The notes: generated from the sequence alone by a model not told the origin. Shown: positions 34,381-44,707, counted from the first letter of the stretch. The stretch is 64,000 nt of DNA from Gracilaria vermiculophylla (GCA_019155205.2 JAHNZQ020000016.1:651527-715526); one strand, 5' to 3'. Translations and numbers: made by a program.

Positions 34381-35391
34381 ATGACGCCCGTAGCCTTCGT
34401 CGCCGCGCTGCCACTGGCCGCATCTTCGGCGCCCAGTCTCAGTCGCCTGCGCCGCGCCGCGCCGCCGCCGCCGCCGCCGCCTCGGCGCGCCGCTCCCACC
34501 AGCCCCCTCGCCCCGCTCGCCTCGCTCGCCTCGCTCGCCTCGCTCGCCTCGCTCGCCTCGCTGCGCGCGCAGCTGCGCAGCGCCGCCGCCGTCGCGTGCG
34601 CCGCCGTCGCGCTGGGCGCGCTGCCGCTGCGCAGCGCCGGCGCGTCGCCGCTGTGCGTGGACCCCGCCAGCCACGCGCCGGCGGCGGCCGCGTCGGCGCG
34701 CGCGCAGCAGCGACTGCCGCGTGCGGCGTCCGTGCCGGTGGTGGGCGTGGCCAAGCGCGCCATCCACGACTACGCGCCGCCGGCGCGCGCGCGCGAGCCG
34801 CGCGCGGCGCGCGGCGGCGGCGACGGCATGGACGAGGCGCGCGGCGAGATCTGCCTGGCGGCGCGCCTCATCACCGCCGTGCTGCTGGGCGCCACGGTGG
34901 GCGTGGAGCGCAGCGCCACCACGCTCAACCTCGGCGTGCGCTCCGTCACGCTCATCTCGCTGTGCTCCGCCGTGGCCAGCGTGGTGGCCGCCAGCGTGCC
35001 CGCCGTGCCGCACGCGGGCGGCGCGCGCGCCGCGCTGGGCGTGCTGCTGGTGTCGGCCACCGCCGCGCTCGCCGTGTTCGCCGCCGCCAAGCTGCGCCGG
35101 CCGCGCCCCAACCACATCGGCGCCATGAGCGCCATTGTGGCGCTGGCCGTCGCCATGGGCACCGCGTGCGGCTACGGGCTGTCGCTCATCACCATTGTGT
35201 CGTGCCTGGCCGCCATCTACGTCATGCGCCAGCCGTACGCTTCGGCGGCGAGGCGCGCGAGAGCGTCCGCGGCGAGCACAGGCGGCGACGCGCGCGTGGT
35301 GCAGTCGCGCGACAGAGCGGTGCAAATAGGCGCTGCGCCCGCGGTGGATGCGTATTCAGCGCCCGCTCGCGCCGAAGGCGTGGACGCGTAG
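34381..35391 (+). CDS. MgtC/SapB-family membrane protein, divergent copy
   Basis: This is a 336-residue protein from the ATG at 34381. The first 150 residues are Ala/Pro/Ser/Arg rich and probably include a targeting peptide; a nine-base unit repeated about five times encodes LAS repeats near residues 45-60. The MgtC domain begins near 155 with EICLAARLITAVLLGATVG, then VERSATTLNLGVRSVTLISL, and continues as four to five hydrophobic segments to about 285. MgtC proteins are bacterial inner-membrane proteins tied to magnesium stress and to ATP synthase control. This copy lacks the FLGAG...GLTTA block typical of the second segment, so it may have diverged in function. It is a tandem neighbour of the gene at 36219. 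Confidence 0.75.
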   Translation: MTPVAFVAALPLAASSAPSLSRLRRAAPPPPPPPRRAAPTSPLAPLASLASLASLASLASLRAQLRSAAAVACAAVALGALPLRSAGASPLCVDPASHAPAAAASARAQQRLPRAASVPVVGVAKRAIHDYAPPARAREPRAARGGGDGMDEARGEICLAARLITAVLLGATVGVERSATTLNLGVRSVTLISLCSAVASVVAASVPAVPHAGGARAALGVLLVSATAALAVFAAAKLRRPRPNHIGAMSAIVALAVAMGTACGYGLSLITIVSCLAAIYVMRQPYASAARRARASAASTGGDARVVQSRDRAVQIGAAPAVDAYSAPARAEGVDA

Positions 35392-35698
35392 TCGCCGCCC
35401 GCCTGCGGCCGTCTATGTTATGCTCTTTGTTGTGCGTGTTGTATCAACTGTTGTGTAAATACCAGAAACGAGAATGCTGCTGGGGCTGATGGAGTTGGCG
35501 AGTTGGCATGGCGCGCGCAGCGACGGCGTGTGCAAGCGTGCGCCTGCAACCGAGCGAGCGAGCGAGCGCGCTGACACTTGGCTGCGGCGCAGATGCGCTC
35601 AACGTGTGTGTGTGTGTGGTACGAGATGTGCGTTGCTCTCCTCACGCTGCGCTGTGAGCGGCGCTGGCGCACCAGCACGCGCTGGCGTGCGCTCTACG

Positions 35699-35739
<41 letters not shown>

Positions 35740-36218
35740 CGATGCGAGCGCGCGTTTGTATGGCGCCAACTTTTGCGCACGCACGCGCGCACGCCTCAAC
35801 CAGCTGGTGTTGCGGCCGGCGCTCGCGAGTGGCGGCGCGGATTGGGCGACTTGCGGCGCGGCGCTCGGGCGCGGCCGGCGCGTGCTCCAGCCGCACTCGC
35901 GCCGAGCCGCGGCTGTGGCTGGCGCGGCCGCCAGCCGGCGGCGGCGGCGGCGCGCAGGCCGCCGCCACGTACTGGCGCGCGGCGCGCGCGCCGCCGCGCA
36001 GTGGCGCAGTGGCGCAGTGGCGCAGTGGCGCAGTGGCGCAGTGGCGCAGTGGCGCAGTGGCGCGCTTGCACGCGGCGCGGCGCGCCCGCCGCGCCGAGCG
36101 GCGGCGGCGCGCGCTGCAAGCGGCAGCCGCGCCCGCGCGCGCGCGCTCGCGCGCACTCTCGCTCGCACGCGCGCGAGGCCCCGCCGCCGCCGCAACTCGC
36201 CGCGCGCCGCTCAATCGC
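35392..36218. other. Spacer between the two MgtC genes, with microsatellites
   Basis: No gene is supported. The spacer contains a TG run near 35608-35620, a GA run near 35702-35735, and an eight-base satellite at 35997-36063. It is expected to hold the 3' end of the first MgtC gene and the promoter of the second. Confidence 0.45.
35997..36063. repeat. 8-bp tandem satellite (GCGCAGTG)
   Basis: About eight perfect head-to-tail copies of GCGCAGTG. Because the unit is 8 bases, all three frames stay open through it, which inflates overlapping open frames. Confidence 0.9.
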
Positions 36219-36320
36219 ATGCGGCGCGCCCCCGCCCCCGCCCCCGCCCCCGCCCCCGCGCGCCGCGGCGCGTTCGGCGCGTTCGGCGCGCCGCCGCCCG
36301 CTGCCGCCGCCGCTGCCGCT

Positions 36321-36359
<39 letters not shown>

Positions 36360-37361
36360 GCGGCGCGGGTGCTGCGCGACGCGCGGCGCGGGGCGCGGCG
36401 CGGCGCGGCCGTGGCGCTGGCCGCGCTGGCGCTGGCGGGCGGCGGCGCGGCGTGGCGGCCGCCACCGGCGCGGGCGGCGCGGCCGGCGGCGGTGGCGGGC
36501 GCAAGCGGGGCGCGCTGGCGCGTGCTGCGCGCGCCCGCGGCGCTGCGCGCGCGGCAGGGCGCGCGCGTGTGCGCGGCGCCCGTGGTGGTGTTCGACAAGG
36601 ACTACGACGCGCGGCTGTTCTCGGGGTGGAGCGCGGGCGGCGGCGAGGACGCGGGCGCCGCGGCGGGCGCGGCGCAGCAGGAGCGCGTGGACGACGCGGC
36701 GGCGGCGGCGGCGGTGAGCGCGGCGGCGGGGGCGACGGGGCGCGCGCGCGCGCGCGCGCGCGGGCCGTGGGCGGCGCGCAGCGTGGTGGGCGAGGTGCGG
36801 CTGCTGGCGCGGCTGGTGGTGGCCGTCGTGGTGGGCGGCGTGATCGGCATGGAGCGGCGCGCGGCCAACAGCGTGGCCGGGGTGCGCACGTTCAGCCTGG
36901 TGAGCCTCGGCGCGGCGCTGTTCATGTCGACGGCGCTGGTGGCGTTCCCGCAGTCGGACCCGGCGCGCATCGCGGCGGCCATCTCGTCCAGCGTGGGCTT
37001 CCTCGGCGCCGGCGCCATGCACAAGAACGCGCGGCACTCGCGCGGGCTGACGACGGCGTCGTCCGTGTGGCTGGCGGCGGCGCTGGGCATTGCGGCGGCG
37101 TGCGGCATGTTTGTGCTGTCGTTTGCCGGCGCCGTGTGCACGGTGCTCATCGCGCGCTACGCGCGCTTCGACTCGTCGCTGCAGCTCATCCGCGGCGACC
37201 CCGTGGCGCGCGGCGCGCGCGGCGGCGGCGGCGACGACGAGCGCGACGACGGCGACGGCGGCGTGCACGACGACGGCGACGGCGGCGTGCACGACGACGG
37301 CGACGGCGGCGTGCGCGACGGTGGCGACGGCGGGGCGCGGCGGCGCGAGGCGCAGCAGTAA
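36219..37361 (+). CDS. MgtC/SapB-family membrane protein
   Basis: This is a 380-residue protein; the ATG at 36219 is the last one before the conserved region. Residues 1-190 are Ala/Arg rich, including a run of about 19 alanines near 27-45, and may contain a targeting peptide. The MgtC domain spans about 190-330: RLLARLVVAVVVGGVIGMER, the AGVRTFSLVSLGAAL segment, SVGFLGAGAMHK near 260, GLTTASSVWLAAALGIAAA, then a further hydrophobic helix. These are canonical MgtC motifs. The C-terminus has an eight-residue repeat (DDGDGGVH, about three units) of acidic character. Known MgtC proteins are mainly bacterial; in eukaryotes they are patchy, so an endosymbiont or transfer origin is inferred. Confidence 0.82.
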
Positions 37362-37511
37362 AGGCACGCGGCGCGCCTAAATGGGGCGCGCGCTTACACA
37401 CGCGCTTACACTGCGCGATGGAAACATACGACGTGCACGTTGCGCTGCGGCGCGCCGTGCGGCGCGCCGTGCGTGCGCGCCGCTGGCAGCAACGCTGCCA
37501 AAGCGCCTGGC

Positions 37512-37545
<34 letters not shown>

Positions 37546-38118
37546 TGCCGCGCTGCCTGCGATGCTCCGCCACACGCGCGTGCGCGCTCGCGCACCGCAC
37601 GCCGCGCGGCGCTGCTTGCCCGTCGAGCGCGCCGCCTCGCGGTGGCGCCGCTCGCCGCCGCGCGTTCGGCCGTCGCGCGCGCGGTCGCCATCGCACCGCG
37701 CCCCGCGCCCCGCGCCGCGCGCCGCGCGCAGCGCGCACCACCGCGCAGCGCGCACCACCGCGCAGCGCGCACCGTGCGCTCTCTCCTCCAATCTAAAACA
37801 TACAGATTGGCGACGCACGCGCGACGGGCGCCGTTTTCCGCGCCGCCTTCCCGCGCCGCCGCCGCCGCCGCCGCCGCCGCCAAACTTGACGGTTTGAAGT
37901 GGAGGCGCGCGCGCACCTCGCCGCGCGCCGCGTGTGCACCGCGCCGAGCGTCCGCACCTCGCGCTGCGTCTATGCGCGCCAGCAGCGCCGTCGCGCGCCG
38001 CGCCCTTACAGCGCCGCCGCGCCCCATACGCCCGTCATACGCGCCGCGCTGCCTTTATTGGCGCCGCGCGAGCAAACCACTCCCCGACGCGCAGCCGCAG
38101 TGTGTGGCGCGCGCGCGG
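37362..38118. other. GC-rich convergent spacer, MgtC / bZIP
   Basis: No gene is supported in these 757 bases between the stops of the second MgtC gene and the bZIP gene. There are GCC and CCG runs near 37510-37550 and 37856-37880. The open frames on both strands are composition artefacts. Confidence 0.45.
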
Positions 38119-38326
38119 CTACAGCGCGTCGCGCGCGTGCGGCGGCTGCGCGCGTGCCGCCGCCGCTGCCGCCGCCGCCGCCGCCGCAGCCGCCGCTGCC
38201 GCGGGGCGCGACGCGCACGACGACGACGCCGCCACCGACGCCGACGGCGGCCGCGGCCGCAGCCGCGGCCGCGGCGACGCGCGCGCCGCGCCAGCGCCAG
38301 GCGCGCGCGCCGCGTGCGCCGCCGCA

Positions 38327-38361
<35 letters not shown>

Positions 38362-38844
38362 GTCCGCCACGGCGGCGCTGCCGCTGCCGCCGCCGCCGCA
38401 GCCGCCGTTGGCGCCGCCGTTGGCGCCGCCGCCGCTGCGCGGCGGCGGCGACGCGCCCAACGGCGCGCGCGCCGCCGTCACCATCAGGAACAATTGGTGC
38501 AGCTGCTTTTTGAACGCGTCGTTTTGCGACAGCATGATGTCCAGCTTGCCCTCCAGCTGCAGCTTCTCCGCCTCCACGGCCGCCAGCCGCTCCTCCAGCT
38601 GCTTCACGTACGCGCGCCGCCGCACGCGCGACACCGCCGCCGACTCGCGGTTCATGTCCAGCCGCCGCTTGTAGCGCTGCTGCTTCTCGGCCTCCGACTC
38701 GTCGCCCGCGCGCGCCGCCGCCGCCGCCGCCTGCTCGCTGTCCGCGCTGCGCGCCGCGTCGCGCGCGCGCGGCCGCTTCGCCGCCGGCTGCCGCCACCCC
38801 GCCTCCGCCTCCGCCTCCCCCTCCGCCGCCGCCGCCGACGCCGC

Positions 38845-38886
<42 letters not shown>

Positions 38887-39065
38887 GCCGCCGCGCTGGC
38901 GCCGCGGGCGGCGGCTCTCGGCAAAGCTCTCCGCCTCGCGCTGCGCGCGCAGCCGCGCCTCCTCCACGGCGGAGCGCACGCGCTTGCGCGCCGGGCTGCT
39001 GCCCAGCGCCGCCGCCGCCGCCGCCGACGACGACAGCGCCAGCGACACGGGCGACGCCACGCTGA

Positions 39066-39105
<40 letters not shown>

Positions 39106-39450
39106 GCTGGGCAGCAGCGCCAGCGCGGCCGAATTGGGCGGCGCGTGCGCGTGGTGCGCGTGCGCCAGCCGCAGCCGCTTGGGCAGCGCGGCGTACACGG
39201 ACGGCGGCAGCGGCGGCGGCGGCGGCGGCGGCAGCGGCAGCGGCAGTGGGGGGGGGACGGCGGAGTGCTGCGCGTGCGACAGGTGGTGGGGCGAGTAGCG
39301 CGGCACGGTGGCGTGGCTGGACGCGACGATGGAGTAGAGGTCGTCGTCGGCGGCGGCGTGGCGGTGGGGGACGATCCAGTGCGGCGCGTCGGAGACGGGC
39401 GGGTCGGGGGGGGGAAAGTCGGCGTCGTCGTCGAACGGGAGGCCCTGCAT
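38119..39450 (-). CDS. bZIP transcription factor
   Basis: This is a 443-residue protein if started at the ATG at 39450 (MQGLPFDDDADFPPPD, an acidic start); an in-frame ATG at 39579 would add 43 basic residues. The DNA-binding basic region near 264-275 reads NRESAAVSRVRRR, with the diagnostic Asn-x7-Arg, and is preceded by KQQRYKRRLDM. It is followed by a leucine zipper, VKQLEERLAAVEAEKLQLEGK and onwards to about 325. The rest is low complexity: His/Pro-rich N-terminal half, long Ala runs near 195-235, and Ala/Pro/Arg runs at the C-terminus. The zipper and basic region are the only well-conserved parts and show that the frame is real despite the GC bias. Target genes are unknown. Confidence 0.85.
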
Positions 39451-39752
39451 GGTGGCGCGCGGGCGGGGGCAGGGGCGGGTATCGAACGGGGGAGGGGGGA
39501 GGAGCAGCGCTGCGCGCGGTGGCGACGGGGGGGGGGGGCGGTGGCGGCGGCGGCAGCGGCAACGGCGAGCGCGGCGCATTGAAGTTGGGAGGCGACGCGA
39601 GCGCGGCACAGCGAGCGGGCGAGCAGCGGCGCGTGGCGCGCGCAGCTTACAAGTCGCGCTGCTCGGATTGAGAAAAGAGGCCGCGCGCGCGGCGCGCCTT
39701 TTTCGGAGCGTGTGGGAGCGCGCGCGCGCGGCGTGCGCCGCGGGGGAGAGGA
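39451..39752. other. Spacer between METTL5 and bZIP
   Basis: These 302 bases lie between the METTL5 stop and the bZIP start on the same strand. The bZIP promoter must lie here unless the longer start at 39579 is used. No element stands out. Confidence 0.35.
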
Positions 39753-40694
39753 CTAGGCGCGCCGCGCCGCGCCAATGGGCGCGCGCGCCGCGCGCCCGAG
39801 TCTCGCGCCGCGCTGCGTTTGCTCAATCCGCGCGCGCCCGCGCGCGCGCCCGCCCCCGCGCGCCCGCCCCCGCCCCCGCGCGCGCCCGCGCCCGTGCCCA
39901 CGCGGCGGCGGCGGCGGGGGGGGGGGGGGCGGCAGCGGCGGCGGCGGCGACAGCGGCGACGGCGCGGGCGAGGCGCGCCAGACGTCCACCAGCACGTCGA
40001 CCGAGCTGTGCGTGTGGAAGGCGAGCGAGCGCGGCAGGTCGAAGCGCAGCTGCGCGAGCACCTGCGCGGCAGAGCGGTTGAGGCGGGGGGGGGGGCCGGT
40101 GTGGTTTAGGAGGCGGCGGCGGAGGGCGGGGGGGGGGGCGGGGGGCGCGGCGCGGCAACGTACCTCGGCGTGCGCGCGCGAGGCGCGCAGCGCGCGCGCC
40201 ACGTGCGCGCGCGTGCAGCTCTTGTGCATGGAGTACACGGCGGCGGCGGCGAGCGGGAGGGCGGCGCGCAGGAAGGCGACGTCGGCGCCGCGGCGGCGCG
40301 TGCCGAACGGCGGGTTCATGAGCACGACGTCGAAGGGGGCGGCGGCGGCGGCGCGGCGCGCAAACGGCGCCAGCGCGTCGGCGCGCACGAAGGCGACGCG
40401 GTGGCGCACGCCGAGGCGCGCGGCGTTGGCCGCGGCCTGCGCCAGCGCCGCCGCGTCCACGTCCACGGCCAGCACGGCGGCGGCGCCGGCCAGCGCCGCG
40501 GCGATGGCCAGCACGCCCGTGCCGCAGCCCAGGTCGCACACCACCTTGCCGCGCACGTCGTCGAACGCCAGCGCCGCCAGGTGCACCACGTGCGCCGCGA
40601 TGTGCGCCGACGTGCTGTACTGCTCCAGCGCCGCGCGCGGCTGCGCGAACGGCCGCACGCGCTGCAGCGCCTGCTCCAGCTCGCGCGCGCGCAT
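39753..40694 (-). CDS. METTL5: METTL5-type rRNA N6-adenine methyltransferase
   Basis: This is a two-exon gene: 40694-40164 and 40061-39753. The 102-base intron (GTACGT...GCGCAG) is phase 0, a multiple of three and lacks stops, so it can be read through; the family alignment shows it should be removed, joining HAE to VLAQLRFDLP. The product is 279 residues. Marks in order: LEQYSTSAHIAA near 27, SAM-binding DLGCGTGVLAI near 51, VDVDAAAL near 75, catalytic NPPFGT near 126, AVYSMHKSCTRAHV near 155, then LRFDLPRS and SSVDVLVDVWR. METTL5 with TRMT112 methylates one adenine of 18S rRNA. The last 70 residues are a Pro then Arg/Gly-rich tail absent from most homologues. Confidence 0.88.
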   Translation of the reverse strand: MRARELEQALQRVRPFAQPRAALEQYSTSAHIAAHVVHLAALAFDDVRGKVVCDLGCGTGVLAIAAALAGAAAVLAVDVDAAALAQAAANAARLGVRHRVAFVRADALAPFARRAAAAAPFDVVLMNPPFGTRRRGADVAFLRAALPLAAAAVYSMHKSCTRAHVARALRASRAHAEVRCRAAPPAPPPALRRRLLNHTGPPPRLNRSAAQVLAQLRFDLPRSLAFHTHSSVDVLVDVWRASPAPSPLSPPPPLPPPPPPPPPPRGHGRGRARGRGRARGGGRARGRARIEQTQRGARLGRAARAPIGAARRA

Positions 40695-40800
40695 CGTCGC
40701 CGCCTCGCCGCGCGCGCGCTCGTCGTCGCCCCGCCGCCCTCGCGCCGCCTCCGCCCCCCGCGCCGCCACCCCCCGTCGCCGCCGCCGCCGCCGCCGCCTA

Positions 40801-42360
40801 AAAATTGTCACTCCGCAGCCCCACGTCGGCATGCGTGTACACACACGCAACCAATTGTCCACTCACACACCCAATTGTTCACACACACAACCAATTGCTA
40901 CTCTATCATTTCTGTAAACTGCGTGCGTCCTCATCACTCTGTCCAAACATCGCACTCAACCACGGCGCACAGCCCACTCACGTGCTGCTCAACGCTACGC
41001 TCGCAACAATTATGCGTAATCTTGCCGTAACAATTATTCTTCGCCAGTACGCTCATAGCACTCCCTCCGCACCACATCTTGACGTACGCAACCAACGCCC
41101 CCATCTCACGTGCAGTCCTCACCGCCATACCAGCAGCCCCAAACGCGAAACAACATGCAAAACAAACAGCCACCACATCATCCTCATGCAATACCTCACC
41201 AGCGTCCAGCTCACAAACACCTCTGCAAACCCCACTGAACAGCTACACCACACAGCACAGCGCTCTCCGGCCCATCACCGCACATCCGCATTTCACAAAC
41301 ATCTCAGCGAGTGCATGTGCGTACTTTGTGTCATTTTTTCGCAACACACAAATGCAACAAACCAGCGTAAACGCTCGCACGACCATCCTGACGCGCGTCA
41401 CCCGCCGTGCGCACACAACAAAAGCACAGTGCCACGCTGCAAACAAGCCACGCGAACAGTACAACAACGGCAAACCCCAACTGAACGCTCGTGCAGCTGT
41501 GGCAACGTATTTTAAACCCTATTACAGCACACACACTCACACTGTTCCACGCCTTGTTCTCTGCGTGCTGCCTTCACGCCGTTTCGCGCGTATGGCGCAC
41601 GCTCACTTTGCACAAACTACCAGCATCAAACGTTATTTTCAATACACACGCACGTGATGGGTTCCCGTTTTTGGTGCACAACCCACACATGCCCTTTTTT
41701 TAGAATGCATAAACACACAACCAACACCAAAAAATCTGTACACACCATGGTGCACAAATTCCATAACAACAGTTCTTAAAGCCACAAACAAGGCAAACAA
41801 ACAAACAAATAACCCTGCAAAGGAGCACTCGAGAGCTCTACATACACATACAAACAAAACAAGTAAAAAAGAAAACAGCTAATAGATCCGTGTACCTAGC
41901 TCACTCCTCCTCGCCTTCTTCAAACAGCACCACGACAACCAGTTTTGTTGTTTAATTAGCTGAGCGATCAACACACCGATTCAGCGCTTTTTCAACGTGG
42001 CACCTGAAATAACAGCTCATTTCATCGCCATCATGTTTCTTTTAGCCATTATTTAGCTGCTCATTAAAATGTGTCCAATCCCTACTGGCTCAAACACTGC
42101 TCTTGGGCTCATTCACACATGTCTATTTTCCCATCCATGTCAGTCGCATCTGCGCTTCCGAACAACAATAGTCACAAAGAGCACATCTAAGAACGTACAC
42201 AGCGAAACCCACATTGAGTACCACAAACATCTCCACTGAGCACGCATTACATGACAGAAAGAAGATTACACCATACTAACCGACATCTTTTTGACCCAAA
42301 ATGTAGAGAAACGGCACACAAGTGACAAACCACAATTAAAAAGTACTAAATCCTCCTCTC
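40801..42360. other. Gene-free tract with strong strand asymmetry (C and A rich)
   Basis: The plus strand is rich in C and A and poor in G: one 60-base line at 41221 counts 28 C against 9 G. It starts with repeated CCAATTG next to CACACA runs (40851-40900). No protein similarity was found on either strand. It begins directly after the GC-rich block ends. Confidence 0.6.
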
Positions 42361-43030
42361 CTAAAAATTATTATGCGGCTTAGGCCCTTTCAATACTACA
42401 GCACGACTAGGTATGATTGTATAGGCAGAGACCGTCTCTTTTGCGCCGTGCTTAATGTACGTTGTGCAGTACAATGCTTTGATACACTTAAATCAACGCA
42501 TTCTTTCCTTTTTCTTGAACACTTGGCTTGTCTTCTTTCTTCCGTCAAACGTAGTGCTACTTTAGAACCCTTCAAGTATATTGTTCTACATCGTTCCTTG
42601 TACATAATGTAGTTCTTTTTCTTTTCTATTATAACTCATAAAAATGCAGATTAAGTTCTTCTATAGAATCTTCCAGAAGCTTTCACATCCTTCTAGCTGT
42701 ATGCTTTGTTCAACAAGCTTCTACTTACTTCTACTACAGTGTTGACGTAGAGAGGCTGTGAAGGCCAGTTCTCACAACATGCGTTCCCAGCGCATTGCCT
42801 TTCTGTAGTACACTGGCTCCTACGGAAATATGGTGGTGCGGCTTAAAGGCGTGATATTCCTAGAAAAACATCGTATTTTATTAACTGAGCCACGCAGTGC
42901 ACAATTCTACTTGTGTACGCTACAGCATTCTTAACAAACGCTAGAATTTATATTTTTTTAGTTACTTTGTGCTGGTAGTTACTACTTTACAGTAGTGAGA
43001 CCTGCCAAGGCGGGCTTCCGGATAGATATA
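42361..43030. other. AT-rich spacer, nothing recognised
   Basis: About 670 bases of AT-rich sequence without a gene or repeat that I can name, ending at the TA dinucleotide bordering the Tc1/mariner relic. Confidence 0.4.
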
Positions 43031-43790
43031 CACTGTTTCAAAAACATACGACATGCTGTGAAATCTCAAAAAAAGTACCAAATGTATACTGTACGCCTAC
43101 AAAAACAGGTTACAGAAAAAAGTAAAGTCAAACAACCGTTTCAAAAACATATGATCATCAATAACAAATCTTTACTGCGCGACGCTCAATAGTTTATTTT
43201 GCATTCTTTTCGATTTATAACGCTAATGCAACGTTTTAGCATCGAGTTGATGTTTTTTTCTCCGGTTGAAACACTAATAGATTTTCAGCAACTTTTAATT
43301 CAGTTTTTGAGTTCAAACACTGTCTGAAATTGCCTTCCTGGGCGTATACCATCCTCGCCAGCAGTTCCCAAACGTTTGCGACTAAGTTTAAATCTGGTGA
43401 GCGCGGCGGCCTCTCTAAAACAGATACTTTAGATTCCTGTAGCCACTTTTTGATTAAAAATGAAATGTGTGCAGGCACTTTATCCTGCTGAAAAATAAAA
43501 TTTTGTTCATGAAAACATAAACCAAACGGTAGCAAATAATTGTATAGAACTTCTTGATATTTTTCCGCATTTATGTTTTTCTTCAATGAAGGCAGTTTCC
43601 GTTAGACCTCTTTTTAGAAATGCCTGCCCAAAACATTACAAAGCCTCCACCTAAATGCCTGGTATAAAACTCATGACGTTCCCCACGAGGTTCGTGCCAA
43701 TAAAATATATAGCAATCTGGTCCGTCCAAATTGTTCTTTTTTTCATCAGTACTGTGGTATAACCAAAGCGGCTAAAAACCAAAGGGTGTT
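43031..43790 (-). mobile_element. Tc1/mariner relic, Tc3-like
   Basis: One end is visible: CACTGTTTCAAAAACATACG at 43031, preceded by TA (the family's target site), with a related GTTTCAAAAACATA repeat again near 43137 that could be an internal transposase-binding site. The minus strand encodes the C-terminal half of a DDE transposase in pieces. These are a DGPDCYIFYWHEPRGERHEF segment, GGGFVMFWAGIS, FQQDKVPAH and PPRSPDLNLVANVW, with the second and third catalytic regions recognisable, and a C-terminal LKRCISVIN end. At least two frame changes and a stop separate these blocks. The N-terminal DNA-binding half and the other terminus are not seen. It is a dead copy. Confidence 0.8.
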
Positions 43791-44707
43791 CGTGTGGACG
43801 CGTGGCTAGGGAGCGCGCGGTGGGCTCAACCTAGAAGGTGGGAAAAGGAAACCTGAGAGGTACGCGGTAGCACAACCACTGGGGGTGCGAGATAGCGGGC
43901 GCGCGGAATGCACCTATATTGGTAGTGATAGAATGCAACGCACGGGCGCTAGTAGAACCGCAAGGTAATGGACGAGCCGTAATGGTCGACTGTAGAAACC
44001 AAAACGGGGTTAGAGTTGTCCAAGTGGTGCTTACCTTTACTCTGGTGACGGGGATGGTTCGCACAGTGAGCATATCCACTAGGCGAGGCCCCCGGGGCGA
44101 CGCGGCCGGACGAGCCACGTGGCCAGGGGGAGGTGCATCTGAGGTGCACCCCAGGCACTCTACAGTAAATTCTAAAATTGACCTTGCAATTAAGATTACC
44201 TCTAGGTCGCCCACGTGGCTGTTCTCCATGCGAACCGTACCCACCACCCTTGGTACCAAATACTGGAATTACCTCACGGTCACTATACTACAAGTACAAA
44301 TAACATTTTCCCATTTTTTTTTCCAGTAGGCTTTTCCAGCACACCAGTCAACCCTCTTCTGCTTGTGATTGCCTTGGAGAAAGAATTTTTTTTCATTTTT
44401 TATATTTAAATACATTTGTGCTGTTTATCTTCCTCCATATCGTAGATTTAGAAACGTTGAGATTGAGATTAATTCCATTTGTTTTGCACGATACTTTTCC
44501 TTTGCACAACTTTCTTTAAATTTCTCTCTTATGTGCTGGGCTGAGCTTCTAAGGGCGTTCCGTAGATCGTTTTAAGCAGTAAATAGTCGGGTTTTTGAGA
44601 AAAGAACCGATTGTGACCCTAGAACGTTTTACGATTTTTGGCTATAGCGCTGTTAGAATGTTTCTCGGCGTTTTAAGTAACGATTTAAAGCTGTTCTTGC
44701 TTGGAAA
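43791..44707. other. Repeat-like region with a short unidentified open frame
   Basis: A plus-strand frame of 136 codons (43919-44329) contains VMVDCRNQNGVRVVQVVLTF and an Arg/Gly-rich middle. It has no firm similarity; the setting between two transposon fragments suggests transposon origin. The stretch 44330-44707 is AT-rich and holds nothing recognised. Confidence 0.25.

Noticed and set aside
33705..39582. Very long open frames on both strands (several of 500-800 codons) in the GC-rich block
   Set aside because: They are Arg/Ala/Gly runs that arise because stop codons are rare in such GC-rich DNA. They overlap the supported MgtC and bZIP genes in other frames and lack any conserved motif.
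32600..40800. Bacterial contamination or transfer as the source of the GC-rich block
   Set aside because: The block contains a METTL5 gene with a GT-AG intron, a bZIP factor and a BAR-domain gene, all eukaryotic, and GC rises gradually from the left. Only the MgtC genes could have a bacterial origin. A read-spanning check is still listed.
40801..41660. 192- and 236-codon frames in the C-rich tract
   Set aside because: Thr/His/Asn/Pro-rich translations simply reflect CA and CAC runs; there is no similarity and frames overlap one another.
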